A program made the position numbers and the translations under genes. Shown here one piece after another: positions 24,456 to 32,408 of a stretch of DNA of 57,317 nt. This stretch comes from CAKUIA01 sp044433115 (GTDB taxonomy: Bacteria; Verrucomicrobiota; Verrucomicrobiia; Opitutales; Intestinicryptomonadaceae). The stretch is taken from the NCBI GenBank assembly GCA_044433115.1, contig JAWXTY010000008.1, forward strand, positions 1 through 57,317, in the 5' to 3' direction. Under the pieces are notes generated by a model. It saw nothing but the letters and a program-made list of their open reading frames with translations. It made no database searches and had not been told where the DNA came from. Within the stretch, counting starts at the first letter, position 1, and each line of letters opens with the position of its first letter.

Positions 24456-25154
24456 ATGAAAAAATTATTACTAAGCGTACTCACATTAATAACTCTAAGC
24501 CTTAGTGCTTTTGCTCAAGAAAAGCCTAATGTGCTAATTATTGGCGACTCAATTTCGGTAGGCTATACTCCTTTTGTAAAAGAGGGACTTAAGGACATTG
24601 CAAATGTAGAGAGGGTTAATGGTAATGCTCAAGCAACTAAAAATGCACTAGAAAAACAAAAAGACGGCAAGACAAAGGTAGAGGGCTATATAGCAGGCAA
24701 GAAATTTGATCTAATTCACTTTAACTGGGGCTTACACGACCTTTGCTATCGCAACCCAGAAGTTAAAAATGTAGGCAATAGAGACAAAATCAATGGTGCA
24801 AAAGTCTTAACTATAGAAGAGTATGAAGAAAATCTACAAACTATCATAGACATACTCAACACGACGAATGCAAAGTTAATCTTTGCTACAACTACATACG
24901 TTCCAGAAGGCGAAGTTGGCAGACACCCACAAGACGCTCAAAAATACAACGAAGTTGCCCTAAGAGTTATGAAGAAGAACAACATAACAGTAAATCCTCT
25001 TTACGACATATCTGAAGAAAATCACAAAAAATATGGCAATGGCGACACTAAATATGGAGCTAAAGTAGGCGACGTTCACTACAAAAAAGAAGGCTATGCA
25101 ATCTTTGCAAAGCAAGTTAATGAATACATTCGCAAAGCATTAACTGAAAAGTAA
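24456..25154 (+). CDS. Exported SGNH/GDSL hydrolase
   Basis: 232 residues with a Sec signal peptide (KKLLLSVLTLITLSLSAFA). Block I is VLIIGDSISVGYTP with nucleophile Ser, block III is HFNWGLHDLC with the Asn-x-Gly-x-His-Asp variant, and block V is GDVHYKKEGYAIF with the Asp-x-x-His pair. It is probably a periplasmic or secreted esterase or acyl-hydrolase acting on acylated carbohydrate or lipid; the substrate cannot be told. It is divergent from nusA and ends in its own terminator at 25180-25215. Confidence 0.82.
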   Translation: MKKLLLSVLTLITLSLSAFAQEKPNVLIIGDSISVGYTPFVKEGLKDIANVERVNGNAQATKNALEKQKDGKTKVEGYIAGKKFDLIHFNWGLHDLCYRNPEVKNVGNRDKINGAKVLTIEEYEENLQTIIDILNTTNAKLIFATTTYVPEGEVGRHPQDAQKYNEVALRVMKKNNITVNPLYDISEENHKKYGNGDTKYGAKVGDVHYKKEGYAIFAKQVNEYIRKALTEK

Positions 25155-25179
25155 AAAAATCTTTAACAAATTAAAACAA

Positions 25180-25215
25180 AAATCTCCCACCTTATCGAAA
25201 GATGGGATATTTTTG
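25180..25215 (+). terminator. Terminator after the SGNH hydrolase gene
   Basis: AAATCTCCCACCTT (25180-25193) pairs with AAGATGGGATATTT (25199-25212), allowing G-U, and ends in T residues. A second tight hairpin AAGCCCCC/GGGGGCTT lies at 25261-25279, at the edge of the adjacent repeat element. Confidence 0.6.
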
Positions 25216-25270
25216 TGTATAAATAAGTTTAACTAAATATCTAAATCCTCCTAACTAAAAAAGCCCCCTT

Positions 25271-25548
25271 GGGGGGCTTATAAAAATTGGCAATTAGCTA
25301 TTTTTAGAAGGATTTTTAGCGTAATTTTCTTGCGTTCGCCGACAACACCTTCAGGGGTAGAATATTTGCGTTAGCAAATACCTGAAAGGCGAGACATCTT
25401 TAGATGCGAGTTCAATAGCATCGCTATCTAAGAAGATAAGCGGGGAAATTTAAGCAAAAATAGGCTAAAAAGAGCAATTGTAGCTTATCGTAGGGCAAAA
25501 ACTTGGTTTTTGCTTTCCTATTCAAAAACCAATTTTTATAAGCCCCCC
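25271..25548. mobile_element. MITE-like repeat element, copy A
   Basis: 278 bp with perfect 20-bp terminal inverted repeats: GGGGGGCTTATAAAAATTGG at 25271-25290 and its complement at 25529-25548. Inside are the family blocks CAATTAGCTATTTTTAG, TTTTTAGCGTAATTTTCTTG, GCAAAAATAGGCTAAAAAGA and GCAATTGTAGCTTATC, plus an extra central segment with its own small hairpins. It ends 3 bp past the stop codon of the MocA-like gene. It belongs to the GGGGGGC-ended subfamily shared with copy G (43309-43516). Confidence 0.85.
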
Positions 25549-25551
25549 TTA

Positions 25552-27009
25552 TCAATACCAAGTGTCTCTTAGTTCTTCGTTTACAAGAGCGTTGGCTTCT
25601 GGGTTGTTTTTACAAGTCATAGTTGCAGCGTCCCATTCTATAGTAGAATTTGTACGCAATGACAAGTTACCCAACTGAGCAATTTCTGTCAACTTACTTG
25701 CGTATTCAAAGTTAGAAGATGCAATTTCTTCGCCACGAACAGCCTTAACAAAGTTAATATAGTGGTTACCACCTTCATAACGAAGTTCAGCTTCAGGAAG
25801 TTTATTTCCTTCTTTTAAGTCTGTATACTTAGCCTTAGGCAATAGAGTTGGAGCTCCACCTAAGTGCATAGTTGGGCTAAATAACACGCCACTATCGCCA
25901 ACAATAAACATACCATTGCCCAATACTCTATCTATAGAATTGCCAGTTTTTGCATATTCTTCAGGAGCATTTGGTAGCATATCATATTGGAAGTCAGGGA
26001 AATCCTTAGCCTTGCTCTTATTGATAGCACCACTGTACCAAGAAATTTTTAGAGGTACACCTTGATTAGTTGTGTCAAAATAAAATTCTACAACTTCTTG
26101 CTGAGCACAATAGTGTTTAGTGCCACCAAATTGGCGAGATACCACCTTAGATGGCATACCCAAACCTAGAGCAAAGACAGGAATATCTAACATATGGCAA
26201 CCAATATCGCCTAAAGCACCACTGCCATATTTCCACCAAACTCTCCAACGAGATGGCAAAACATAATCTCTTAAAGGAGCAACGGAGGCAGTAGATTGCC
26301 AAGCGTCCCAATTCAAAGTTTCAGGAACAGGAATTTCATCGCTTAGCCCCTTATACTTCTTACGTATAGTGCTAATAATAGAAGTGCCACCTGCATAAGG
26401 TCTGTCAGTCCAGATAGAAACTTCACGAACCTTACCAATAAGCCCTGCCTTAATCCATTCATTACAAATATGTATACCATCTTTAGAGTGGCTTTGATTA
26501 CCCATTTGAGTTACCACATTGCGTTCTTTCGCTTCCTTAGTAATCATTCTAATCTGGCTAATAGAGTGGCACATAGGCTTTTCTACATATACTGGCAAGC
26601 CATATTTAATAGCCATCATAGAGATACCAAAGTGAGATACGTCTGGAGTACTAACTACAACTGCGTCAAGGTTCTTGTGTTCTTTTTCAAAGAACTTTCT
26701 GTAATCTGAATATACATTTAAATGGTCTAAGCCATTTTCCTTTAAAACATTTGTTACACGACTGCTACTGTCTACATCACACAAAGCAGTGAGCTTTTGC
26801 CCTATAGCCTTAAATTCCTTTATATTAGTTTTTGCTCTACCTGAACAGCCTATAACACCTATGCGTATAGCCTTAGGGTCTGCAATTAAATCAGGGACTT
26901 TTTTCTTAGATTTAGACGAGTCTTTTGCAGCTAGTGCAGTAGGCACTAAGCCCAAACTCAAGCTTATAGTGGAAATGTCTTTAATAAATGTTCTTCTATC
27001 TTTTTTCAT
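25552..27009 (-). CDS. GFO/IDH/MocA-family oxidoreductase with twin-arginine signal
   Basis: 485 residues. The N-terminus KKDRRTFIKDISTISLSLGL is a twin-arginine (Tat) export signal. The NAD(P)-binding Rossmann domain begins RIGVIGCSGRAKTNI, with DAVVVSTPDVSHF and the family motif VEKPMCHS. The C-terminal alpha/beta domain has WRVWWKYGSGALGDIGCHML. Tat-exported MocA-like proteins are very numerous in Verrucomicrobiota and Planctomycetota, where they act on sugars or glycosidic bonds in the periplasm. The substrate is unknown. Its 3' end abuts repeat copy A. Confidence 0.88.
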   Translation of the reverse strand: MKKDRRTFIKDISTISLSLGLVPTALAAKDSSKSKKKVPDLIADPKAIRIGVIGCSGRAKTNIKEFKAIGQKLTALCDVDSSSRVTNVLKENGLDHLNVYSDYRKFFEKEHKNLDAVVVSTPDVSHFGISMMAIKYGLPVYVEKPMCHSISQIRMITKEAKERNVVTQMGNQSHSKDGIHICNEWIKAGLIGKVREVSIWTDRPYAGGTSIISTIRKKYKGLSDEIPVPETLNWDAWQSTASVAPLRDYVLPSRWRVWWKYGSGALGDIGCHMLDIPVFALGLGMPSKVVSRQFGGTKHYCAQQEVVEFYFDTTNQGVPLKISWYSGAINKSKAKDFPDFQYDMLPNAPEEYAKTGNSIDRVLGNGMFIVGDSGVLFSPTMHLGGAPTLLPKAKYTDLKEGNKLPEAELRYEGGNHYINFVKAVRGEEIASSNFEYASKLTEIAQLGNLSLRTNSTIEWDAATMTCKNNPEANALVNEELRDTWY

Positions 27010-27142
27010 AAGTTTAATTTCTAATATTCGAAATATCTTTACTAATGTTTTTAGTTTTATCGCTAAAATACCGATATGTCAAATATAATCAAAGAAAAAA
27101 CTTGTATTTTCAAAATTCAAGACATAATCTATTAATATAAAT

Positions 27143-27982
27143 ATGATGGAAAATTACACTAATAAAATAGCTCTAGTTACAGGAGCGTCAACTGGAATAG
27201 GCAAAGAAAGTGCTATAGCCCTAGCAAAAAAAGACTATACAGTTTATGCTGCAGCTCGCTCTGTAGATAAAATGCAAGATTTGAAAGAGCTTGACATAAT
27301 TCCAATTTACCTAGACCTCACTCAAGAAACGTCTATGCTTGAATGTGTAGATACTATATTTAAAAAGCACTCTCGCATTGACATACTTGTAAATAATGCT
27401 GGCTATGGCTCTTATGGGGCTATAGAAGATGTATCTATAGCTGAGGCAAAGAGGCAATATGAGGTGAATATATTTGGGTTGGCTCGTATGATACAATTAG
27501 TTTTGCCTAAGATGCGTGAGAATAATTTTGGCAAAATCGTGAATGTCGCCTCAATGGGAGGGCGTATATGGACTCTTTTTGGAGCGTGGTATCACTCTAC
27601 AAAGTTTGCCCTAGAGGGGCTTTCTGCGTGCCTTAGATTAGAGTTAAAGGGCTACAATATAGATGTAATAATTATAGAGCCTGGTGGCATTGAAACACCT
27701 TTTGGGATTATAGCAGCCGAACATTTAATTGAGACTTCTAAAGGTGGAGTATACGAAGAACGTGCCAAGAAAACAGCCAAAGGAATGAAAAAGATATATT
27801 CTGGCAAAGCCTTTAATAAACTCACAAAGCCAAGCGTGATAGGCAAATGTATAGCGAAGGCAGTGAGCGTGCGTCGCCCAAAAACTAGATACCTACTCGG
27901 CTCTGGCTCTTGGTTTATGACCTCTTTCCAACGCATATTTGGCGATAGAATTTACGATTGCTTTGTACTAAAAATGATGTAA
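27143..27982 (+). CDS. Short-chain dehydrogenase/reductase
   Basis: 279 residues of the classical SDR fold. Cofactor motif TGASTGIGKES, NNAG motif as NNAGYGSYG, catalytic Ser in VNVASMGG and Tyr-x-x-x-Lys in WYHSTKFALEG; the C-terminal part PGGIETPFGI is typical. It reduces or oxidises a carbonyl/hydroxyl with NAD(P)(H). The C-terminal extension (RRPKTRYLLGSGSWFMTSFQ) is like that of SDRs acting on lipids or sterols. It starts 133 bp from the divergent MocA-like gene and ends at a shared bidirectional terminator with the FadL gene. Confidence 0.88.
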   Translation: MMENYTNKIALVTGASTGIGKESAIALAKKDYTVYAAARSVDKMQDLKELDIIPIYLDLTQETSMLECVDTIFKKHSRIDILVNNAGYGSYGAIEDVSIAEAKRQYEVNIFGLARMIQLVLPKMRENNFGKIVNVASMGGRIWTLFGAWYHSTKFALEGLSACLRLELKGYNIDVIIIEPGGIETPFGIIAAEHLIETSKGGVYEERAKKTAKGMKKIYSGKAFNKLTKPSVIGKCIAKAVSVRRPKTRYLLGSGSWFMTSFQRIFGDRIYDCFVLKMM

Positions 27983-27996
27983 AGAATTAAAACAAA

Positions 27997-28031
27997 AAGC
28001 CCCAAGTAATCTTAAATGCTACTTGGGGCTT
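27997..28031. terminator. Bidirectional terminator between the SDR and FadL genes
   Basis: A perfect 12-bp stem, AAGCCCCAAGTA (27997-28008) and TACTTGGGGCTT (28020-28031), has an A-rich left side and T-rich right side and so serves both convergent genes. Confidence 0.85.
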
Positions 28032-28058
28032 CTTTATAAGCTATTCTAAATATTTAAC

Positions 28059-29225
28059 TTAGAATGTAAAACCAACTTGGAATGATAGTACGTGTGCTGA
28101 ACTCTCGTATTTACCTACAACGTCGCCATTGTTGATATAAGCATCGTTAAAGATGATATATGTATAAGCGAAATCAAAGTTCATATCGTGATACTTATAA
28201 CCAAGACCTGCTGAGAACCAAATTCTGTCGCCATCAGGTATTCTAAATGTAGTATATTCTGCACTCTTGATAGGAGATTCGTCCCATGCAGTACCTAATC
28301 TTAGAGTCAAGTCTTCAGTTGCATAATAGTGCATACCAAATGAAATTCTGCTTGTGTCTTTCCAGTTTTCATATGTTAAAGAATCTTTAATGGTTTCGTT
28401 ATAAATGTTAAAGTTTTCAAAAGCACTCCAGCCTGTCCAGCAGTAATCAAGCATCAAGGCGAAATCTTCGAAAGCACCCCAGAAACGTTGATAAATACCA
28501 ATGTTGATAGTAGCTGGCATAGTTACATCACTTGTAGCAGCGAATGTACCAGCACCTAACACCATTGTATTGCCACTTATGCTGTGGTCAACTTCAGATC
28601 TATAAGAAACACCTATTCTGCCACCTTCCATATATTCATAAGTTGCACCTAAGTTATAACCAAAGCCCCAAGCATTACCTTTAACTTCAACCCCAGTACT
28701 AGTCATATTAGCATATAGATATTGAGCAGAAAAACCTGCAGAAACTGTCAAGCAATCTAAAATCTTATACGCTATACTTGGGTTAATATCTATAATGAAA
28801 AGCTCACTTTTGATGGCGTCGTCAGCAAAAAAAGCGTTTGAATCATACTCAGAGACCAAGCCATAAGGGCTTGTTACAGAGAAAGTCAAAATCCAATCTT
28901 CAGCTAATCTAGCTGCAGTGTACATATTTGGTATATATGTAAATGAACCAGCGTTGCCGCCATCGTGAGTTGTAGGATCGCCATCATCTAAAGAGATGTA
29001 TGGAACTAAAAAATTCATAGTTGCGTCGATTTTAATATCGCCCTCAATAAAAAAGGCTGCAGACGGATTCCAAAATGCCGCACTTGCGTCATTGTTGGCG
29101 TTTGTTGTCGCCCCTGCTAAAGCTGTACCCATATTAGATGCACCTTGTTCTAGTACTTGGTAGCCTGCTCCCCATAATTGTAGAGACGCAATAGCAACCA
29201 ACGAAGTCATTATTGTTTTCTTCAT
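28059..29225 (-). CDS. FadL/OmpP1/TodX-family outer-membrane transporter
   Basis: 388 residues. After a signal peptide the mature N-terminus is GYQVLEQGASNMGTALAGAT and then NANNDASAAFWNPSAAFF, the hatch sequence diagnostic of FadL proteins. Alternating strands rich in Tyr, Phe and Trp follow, and the last residues SFQVGFTF form a C-terminal beta-signal ending in Phe. It should form a 14-strand barrel for long-chain fatty acids or other hydrophobic compounds. Repeat copy B lies about 70 bp upstream of its start and may carry part of its leader. Confidence 0.9.
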   Translation of the reverse strand: MKKTIMTSLVAIASLQLWGAGYQVLEQGASNMGTALAGATTNANNDASAAFWNPSAAFFIEGDIKIDATMNFLVPYISLDDGDPTTHDGGNAGSFTYIPNMYTAARLAEDWILTFSVTSPYGLVSEYDSNAFFADDAIKSELFIIDINPSIAYKILDCLTVSAGFSAQYLYANMTSTGVEVKGNAWGFGYNLGATYEYMEGGRIGVSYRSEVDHSISGNTMVLGAGTFAATSDVTMPATINIGIYQRFWGAFEDFALMLDYCWTGWSAFENFNIYNETIKDSLTYENWKDTSRISFGMHYYATEDLTLRLGTAWDESPIKSAEYTTFRIPDGDRIWFSAGLGYKYHDMNFDFAYTYIIFNDAYINNGDVVGKYESSAHVLSFQVGFTF

Positions 29226-29296
29226 AGATAATTTTTCCTATTAGTTTATGTGTTATCTTTTTGCTACCCTATAAAAGAAAGAGTAACAATTTGCAA

Positions 29297-29388
29297 AGGT
29301 GGCTTCTAAAATTTGGCAATTGTAGCTTATCTGAGTGCAAAAACAAAGTTTTTGCTTCCTAATCAAAACCAATTTTTAGAAGCTACCT
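29297..29388. mobile_element. MITE-like repeat element, copy B (internally deleted)
   Basis: 92 bp. The left end AGGTGGCTTCTAAAATTTGG matches the complement of the right end (29369-29388) at 18 of 20 positions. The interior keeps only the right-hand blocks CAATTGTAGCTTATCTGAGT and the hairpin GCAAAAACAAAGTTTTTGC. It sits upstream of the FadL gene. Confidence 0.75.
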
Positions 29389-29491
29389 AAAACACAATGA
29401 CAACTTTTAAGCATTTGGAAAGCTTTTTTTACATAAATCTAACAAAATGCTAATTATTTTTACATAAATTACTCTTTAATATGAGTATAGT

Positions 29492-29535
29492 GGTGAGTTC
29501 TAAAAATTAGCAATTAATTATTTTTTGAACTCACC
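29492..29535. mobile_element. MITE-like repeat element, copy C (minimal, 44 bp)
   Basis: The left end GGTGAGTTCTAAAAATTAG plus CAATTAATTATTTTTT is joined directly to the right tip GAACTCACC. The 9-bp ends are perfect inverted repeats. The flanks TAGT and TAAT could be a decayed 4-bp target duplication. A deletion derivative of the family lying between the FadL and PpiD-like genes. Confidence 0.7.
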
Positions 29536-29544
29536 TAATAGCAT

Positions 29545-29577
29545 AAAAAAAAGAGTAGCACGCTCCACGCACTACCC
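29545..29577 (-). terminator. Terminator of the PpiD-like gene
   Basis: On the minus strand GGGTAGTGCG and CGTGCTACTC pair (with G-U pairs) around TGGAG and are followed by eight T. It lies 25 bp after the stop codon. Confidence 0.75.
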
Positions 29578-29601
29578 TTTAAATTAAGTATCCTAAGCAA
29601 T

Positions 29602-31251
29602 TTATTTAGCTGATTGCTCGTTTGCCTTTAGGAATTTTTCAGAAATCAAAGCATTTGCAGATTGCATAGCTTCCATTCTTTTCAAATATGCTGATAAATT
29701 CTTGTATTCTGTGCTATCCTTATTCAATTCTGGCTTTTCTGCCTTAGTCAAGAAGAATATATAAGCGTTTCCACCTAAAATAGCCATTTGAGACATCTCG
29801 CCCTCTTGCATATAAGTCAATTCGTCCAACAAAGAATATACCTTTTGCAAAGACTTTGTTTGAGCTTCGTCTAATTTAGTTAAGCAAATTTCAGCATAAT
29901 CTTCAATTATAGCACCTTCTGCCTTAGCAGTTTCTGCAAAAGATTTCTTTCCCTTAAGAGCTTCGCTTAAAGCCTTTTCTAAATTAGAAGCTTTTGCACT
30001 GAACATTTCTGAAGTTTGAGCAGCCTTATAGTCTCTTTCAACTTGAATTTTAATATCTGCCAAAGCAGGTACAAAAGAAGGCTTAACTCTATCTAAGAAT
30101 ACAACATAAGAGCCATCTGCATTTGTAACAATTTCATTGTATATCCAGTTTTCTGTATCTAAGCTTAAACCTGCTCTACGTATTTCTACAGGGAAGTCCC
30201 TAGAAAATGCTTCTTCTAAATCAGTAGCCTTAAACGCAGGAACTTCTTGCATAGCAATATTATTTTCTGCAACTAGATTGTTGAACATCTCTGAATTAAA
30301 TGTAGTGCTTGCGTCGTAAACTAAATCAGAAAAGCTTTGAGCCTTTTCTTGAGACATTCTCAAAATTTGAGCCTTCTTATATTCTGTTTCTACCTTAGAT
30401 TTAGCCAAGTCAAAGCTTTCTAGTTCTTGCTTGCCATCTTTAACTATAATAAATAGAGAAGAATTTGCAGCATAAAATGCTTGAAGTTGCTCGTCTGTAA
30501 ATTCAACTTTAGCCTCTGCAAAATCAGTTACAGGGAAAAACGCCACTTGCAAAGAAACTTCTTCGCTAACTTCATAACGCAACTTATTTGCTTCAAAAAA
30601 TTCTTGAAGTTTAGCATCGTCTACAGCAATTTCTGGCTTAAAGTTAAGCATATCTAAACTTGCCACAGAAAATGTATATTTAGAATTTAGTGCATTAAAG
30701 CGAGAGTCAATTTGATAATCTTGAACAAAACCTGTACCTGCAATTAAAGCACTAACTTTTGCAACTAAGGCATTTTCTAACAACATAGCATTTAAGTAAT
30801 CCTTGCCAAATCTATTTGTAAGCTCAGCCATTATAGAATTAAACTGTGCAGTAGAAAATGAACCATCTTCGTTAGCAAATACTGCCAATGAACGCAAGTA
30901 AGCATCAAGTTCGCCTTGAGAGACAGTAGGCATATTCATATCTTTAGCAATAGACAACAAGATAGCTCTAGTTAGAACTTGTTCTTGGAACTGTTCTTGG
31001 CTATAAATTTGTTGACCTGCCAAAATCATAGAATATTGAGTTGCTACGCTTAAGCTTTGCATAACACGCTCGTCTCTTAGATTATAGCCATAAAAGTCTT
31101 GTTCGTTCGCTTCGTAAGATGGGTTTCTATCGCCAAAGAAAGGTATAGAAGAGCCAATCGTAAATACGAATGCAATTATTATAAAGAATAGTAGTACGCT
31201 AAATACGTACTTGTGATGCTTTTGCAATATTAGTTGTATCCAAGTAATCAT
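29602..31251 (-). CDS. Membrane-anchored SurA/PpiD-type periplasmic chaperone
   Basis: 549 residues. One N-terminal anchor helix (YVFSVLLFFIIIAFVFTIG, residues about 15-33) is followed by a SurA-N-like chaperone domain (QVLTRAILLSIAKDMNMPTV, SQGELDAYLR) and long helical regions, as in PpiD. No complete parvulin active site is obvious, so it may be a chaperone without isomerase activity. It would assist folding of outer-membrane proteins such as the neighbouring FadL and LptD-like barrels. It is divergent from the FKBP-type gene, another envelope folding factor. Confidence 0.75.
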   Translation of the reverse strand: MITWIQLILQKHHKYVFSVLLFFIIIAFVFTIGSSIPFFGDRNPSYEANEQDFYGYNLRDERVMQSLSVATQYSMILAGQQIYSQEQFQEQVLTRAILLSIAKDMNMPTVSQGELDAYLRSLAVFANEDGSFSTAQFNSIMAELTNRFGKDYLNAMLLENALVAKVSALIAGTGFVQDYQIDSRFNALNSKYTFSVASLDMLNFKPEIAVDDAKLQEFFEANKLRYEVSEEVSLQVAFFPVTDFAEAKVEFTDEQLQAFYAANSSLFIIVKDGKQELESFDLAKSKVETEYKKAQILRMSQEKAQSFSDLVYDASTTFNSEMFNNLVAENNIAMQEVPAFKATDLEEAFSRDFPVEIRRAGLSLDTENWIYNEIVTNADGSYVVFLDRVKPSFVPALADIKIQVERDYKAAQTSEMFSAKASNLEKALSEALKGKKSFAETAKAEGAIIEDYAEICLTKLDEAQTKSLQKVYSLLDELTYMQEGEMSQMAILGGNAYIFFLTKAEKPELNKDSTEYKNLSAYLKRMEAMQSANALISEKFLKANEQSAK

Positions 31252-31335
31252 AATTTTTTTGTTATAAATAAGCCCTCCATCATTAATATATATCCTAAAT
31301 ATGTCAATGTTTTATTTATTTATTCTATCTTAAAC

Positions 31336-31365
31336 TTGACAAAACTTGTACGATTTGTTTTGATA
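31336..31365 (+). promoter_or_regulatory. Candidate promoter of the FKBP gene
   Basis: TTGACA (31336-31341) is followed after 18 bp by TTGATA (31360-31365), 37 bp upstream of the chosen ATG at 31402. It supports the downstream start over the much longer open frame, which would begin inside the promoter region. Confidence 0.5.
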
Positions 31366-31401
31366 GAAGCCATTAAACAAGAACATTCAATTACAAAATA
31401 T

Positions 31402-32112
31402 ATGAAATTATATAAAAAATCACTAGTAACACTAGCAATATTAACACTAACATCTATGACAAATCTAAACGCTGATACTTCAGAAGACAACAAATATTTA
31501 GAACTATATGGTCAGTTCATCGCAAGCAGAACTGGTATGGTTGAACTAAGCCTAACTCCAGCTGAGCTAGAAGCAGTTAAAGCTGGTATGCTAAACGCTA
31601 TAGAAGGCAAAGAATTTCCTGCAGATATGGAAGAAGTTGCACCTAAAATGCAAGCTTACCTAGAAGCAAGAGCAAAAGCTTATTCTGACAAAGTTTTAGA
31701 AGCGGCAAAGGAAAAGAGCCAAGACTTCTGGAACAAACTTAAGGAAGAAGGCAAAGCACAATTTACTCCTACTGGCTTAGCATACGAAATCATCGAAGCT
31801 GGCGACCCAAGATTGCCTAAAGAAACTTCTTTTGTAGTAATTAACTATAAAGGTACTCTAACTGATGGCTCTGTATTCGACCAAAACGAAAAGGCACAAT
31901 TCCCTCTAAATGGCGTTATTCCTGGTTTTAGAGAAGGTTTACAAAAAATCGGTAAAGGTGGCAAAATCAAGCTATATATCCCTGCTGAATTAGGTTATGG
32001 TTCACAAAATATCCCTGGTATTCCAGCTGGTTCTACATTGATTTTCGACGTTGAAATGATTGATGTAGCAGACGCACCTGCAATGCCTGAAGGTATGCCA
32101 CAAATGCAATAG
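31402..32112 (+). CDS. Exported FKBP-type peptidyl-prolyl isomerase (Mip/FkpA-like)
   Basis: 236 residues from 31402, which gives a signal peptide (KLYKKSLVTLAILTLTSMTN); the open frame extends 56 codons further up but that part is not protein-like. An N-terminal helical dimerisation region (SRTGMVELSLTPAELEAVKA) precedes the FKBP domain: VVINYKGTLTDGSVFDQ, GVIPGFREGLQKIGKGGKIK, IPAELGYGSQNIPGIPAGST and LIFDVEMIDV. It catalyses prolyl isomerisation of envelope proteins in the periplasm. A strong terminator follows. Confidence 0.9.
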   Translation: MKLYKKSLVTLAILTLTSMTNLNADTSEDNKYLELYGQFIASRTGMVELSLTPAELEAVKAGMLNAIEGKEFPADMEEVAPKMQAYLEARAKAYSDKVLEAAKEKSQDFWNKLKEEGKAQFTPTGLAYEIIEAGDPRLPKETSFVVINYKGTLTDGSVFDQNEKAQFPLNGVIPGFREGLQKIGKGGKIKLYIPAELGYGSQNIPGIPAGSTLIFDVEMIDVADAPAMPEGMPQMQ

Positions 32113-32137
32113 CATTTAGTTTTTAATATTTAAAACA

Positions 32138-32170
32138 AAAACTGGGTTTGAGTATCTGCCCAGTTTTTTT
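32138..32170 (+). terminator. Terminator of the FKBP gene
   Basis: AACTGGG (32140-32146) and CCCAGTT (32159-32165) form the stem, followed by a T run to 32170. Confidence 0.85.
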
Positions 32171-32221
32171 GTGTCTATGTAAAAAAAGCTTGAAGAGTAA
32201 AAAACTTCCAATACGTAACTT

Positions 32222-32406
32222 TAGGTAGGTTCTAAAAATTAGTTTTTAAAAAGTTAAGAAAAAATACACTTGCTCTTTTTTGCCTGTTTTGGTCTAATAC
32301 TCTTTGTTTTTGCGTTAGATAAGTTTTTATCTGCCTTGAAAACAAAAAAAATTAACCTTAAAACAATCTAAAAAATAGCTAAGTGCTAATTTTTAGAACC
32401 TACCTA
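32222..32406. mobile_element. MITE-like repeat element, copy D, abutting the lptD start
   Basis: 185 bp with perfect 21-bp terminal inverted repeats (32222-32242, beginning TAGGTAGGTTCTAAAAATTA, and 32386-32406). The interior matches the reverse complement of copy H (46761-46941) over nearly its full length, so D lies in the opposite orientation and shares a subfamily with H. Its right tip is only 2 bp from the GTG start of the LptD-like gene. Confidence 0.88.
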
Positions 32407-32408
32407 TA

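Noticed and set aside
25155..25551. Riboswitch before the MocA-like gene
   Set aside because: The gap is at the 3' ends of two convergent genes and is filled by a terminator and repeat copy A.
31234..31401. N-terminal extension of the FKBP protein by 56 codons
   Set aside because: It covers a promoter-like TTGACA and precedes an obvious signal peptide beginning at 31402.
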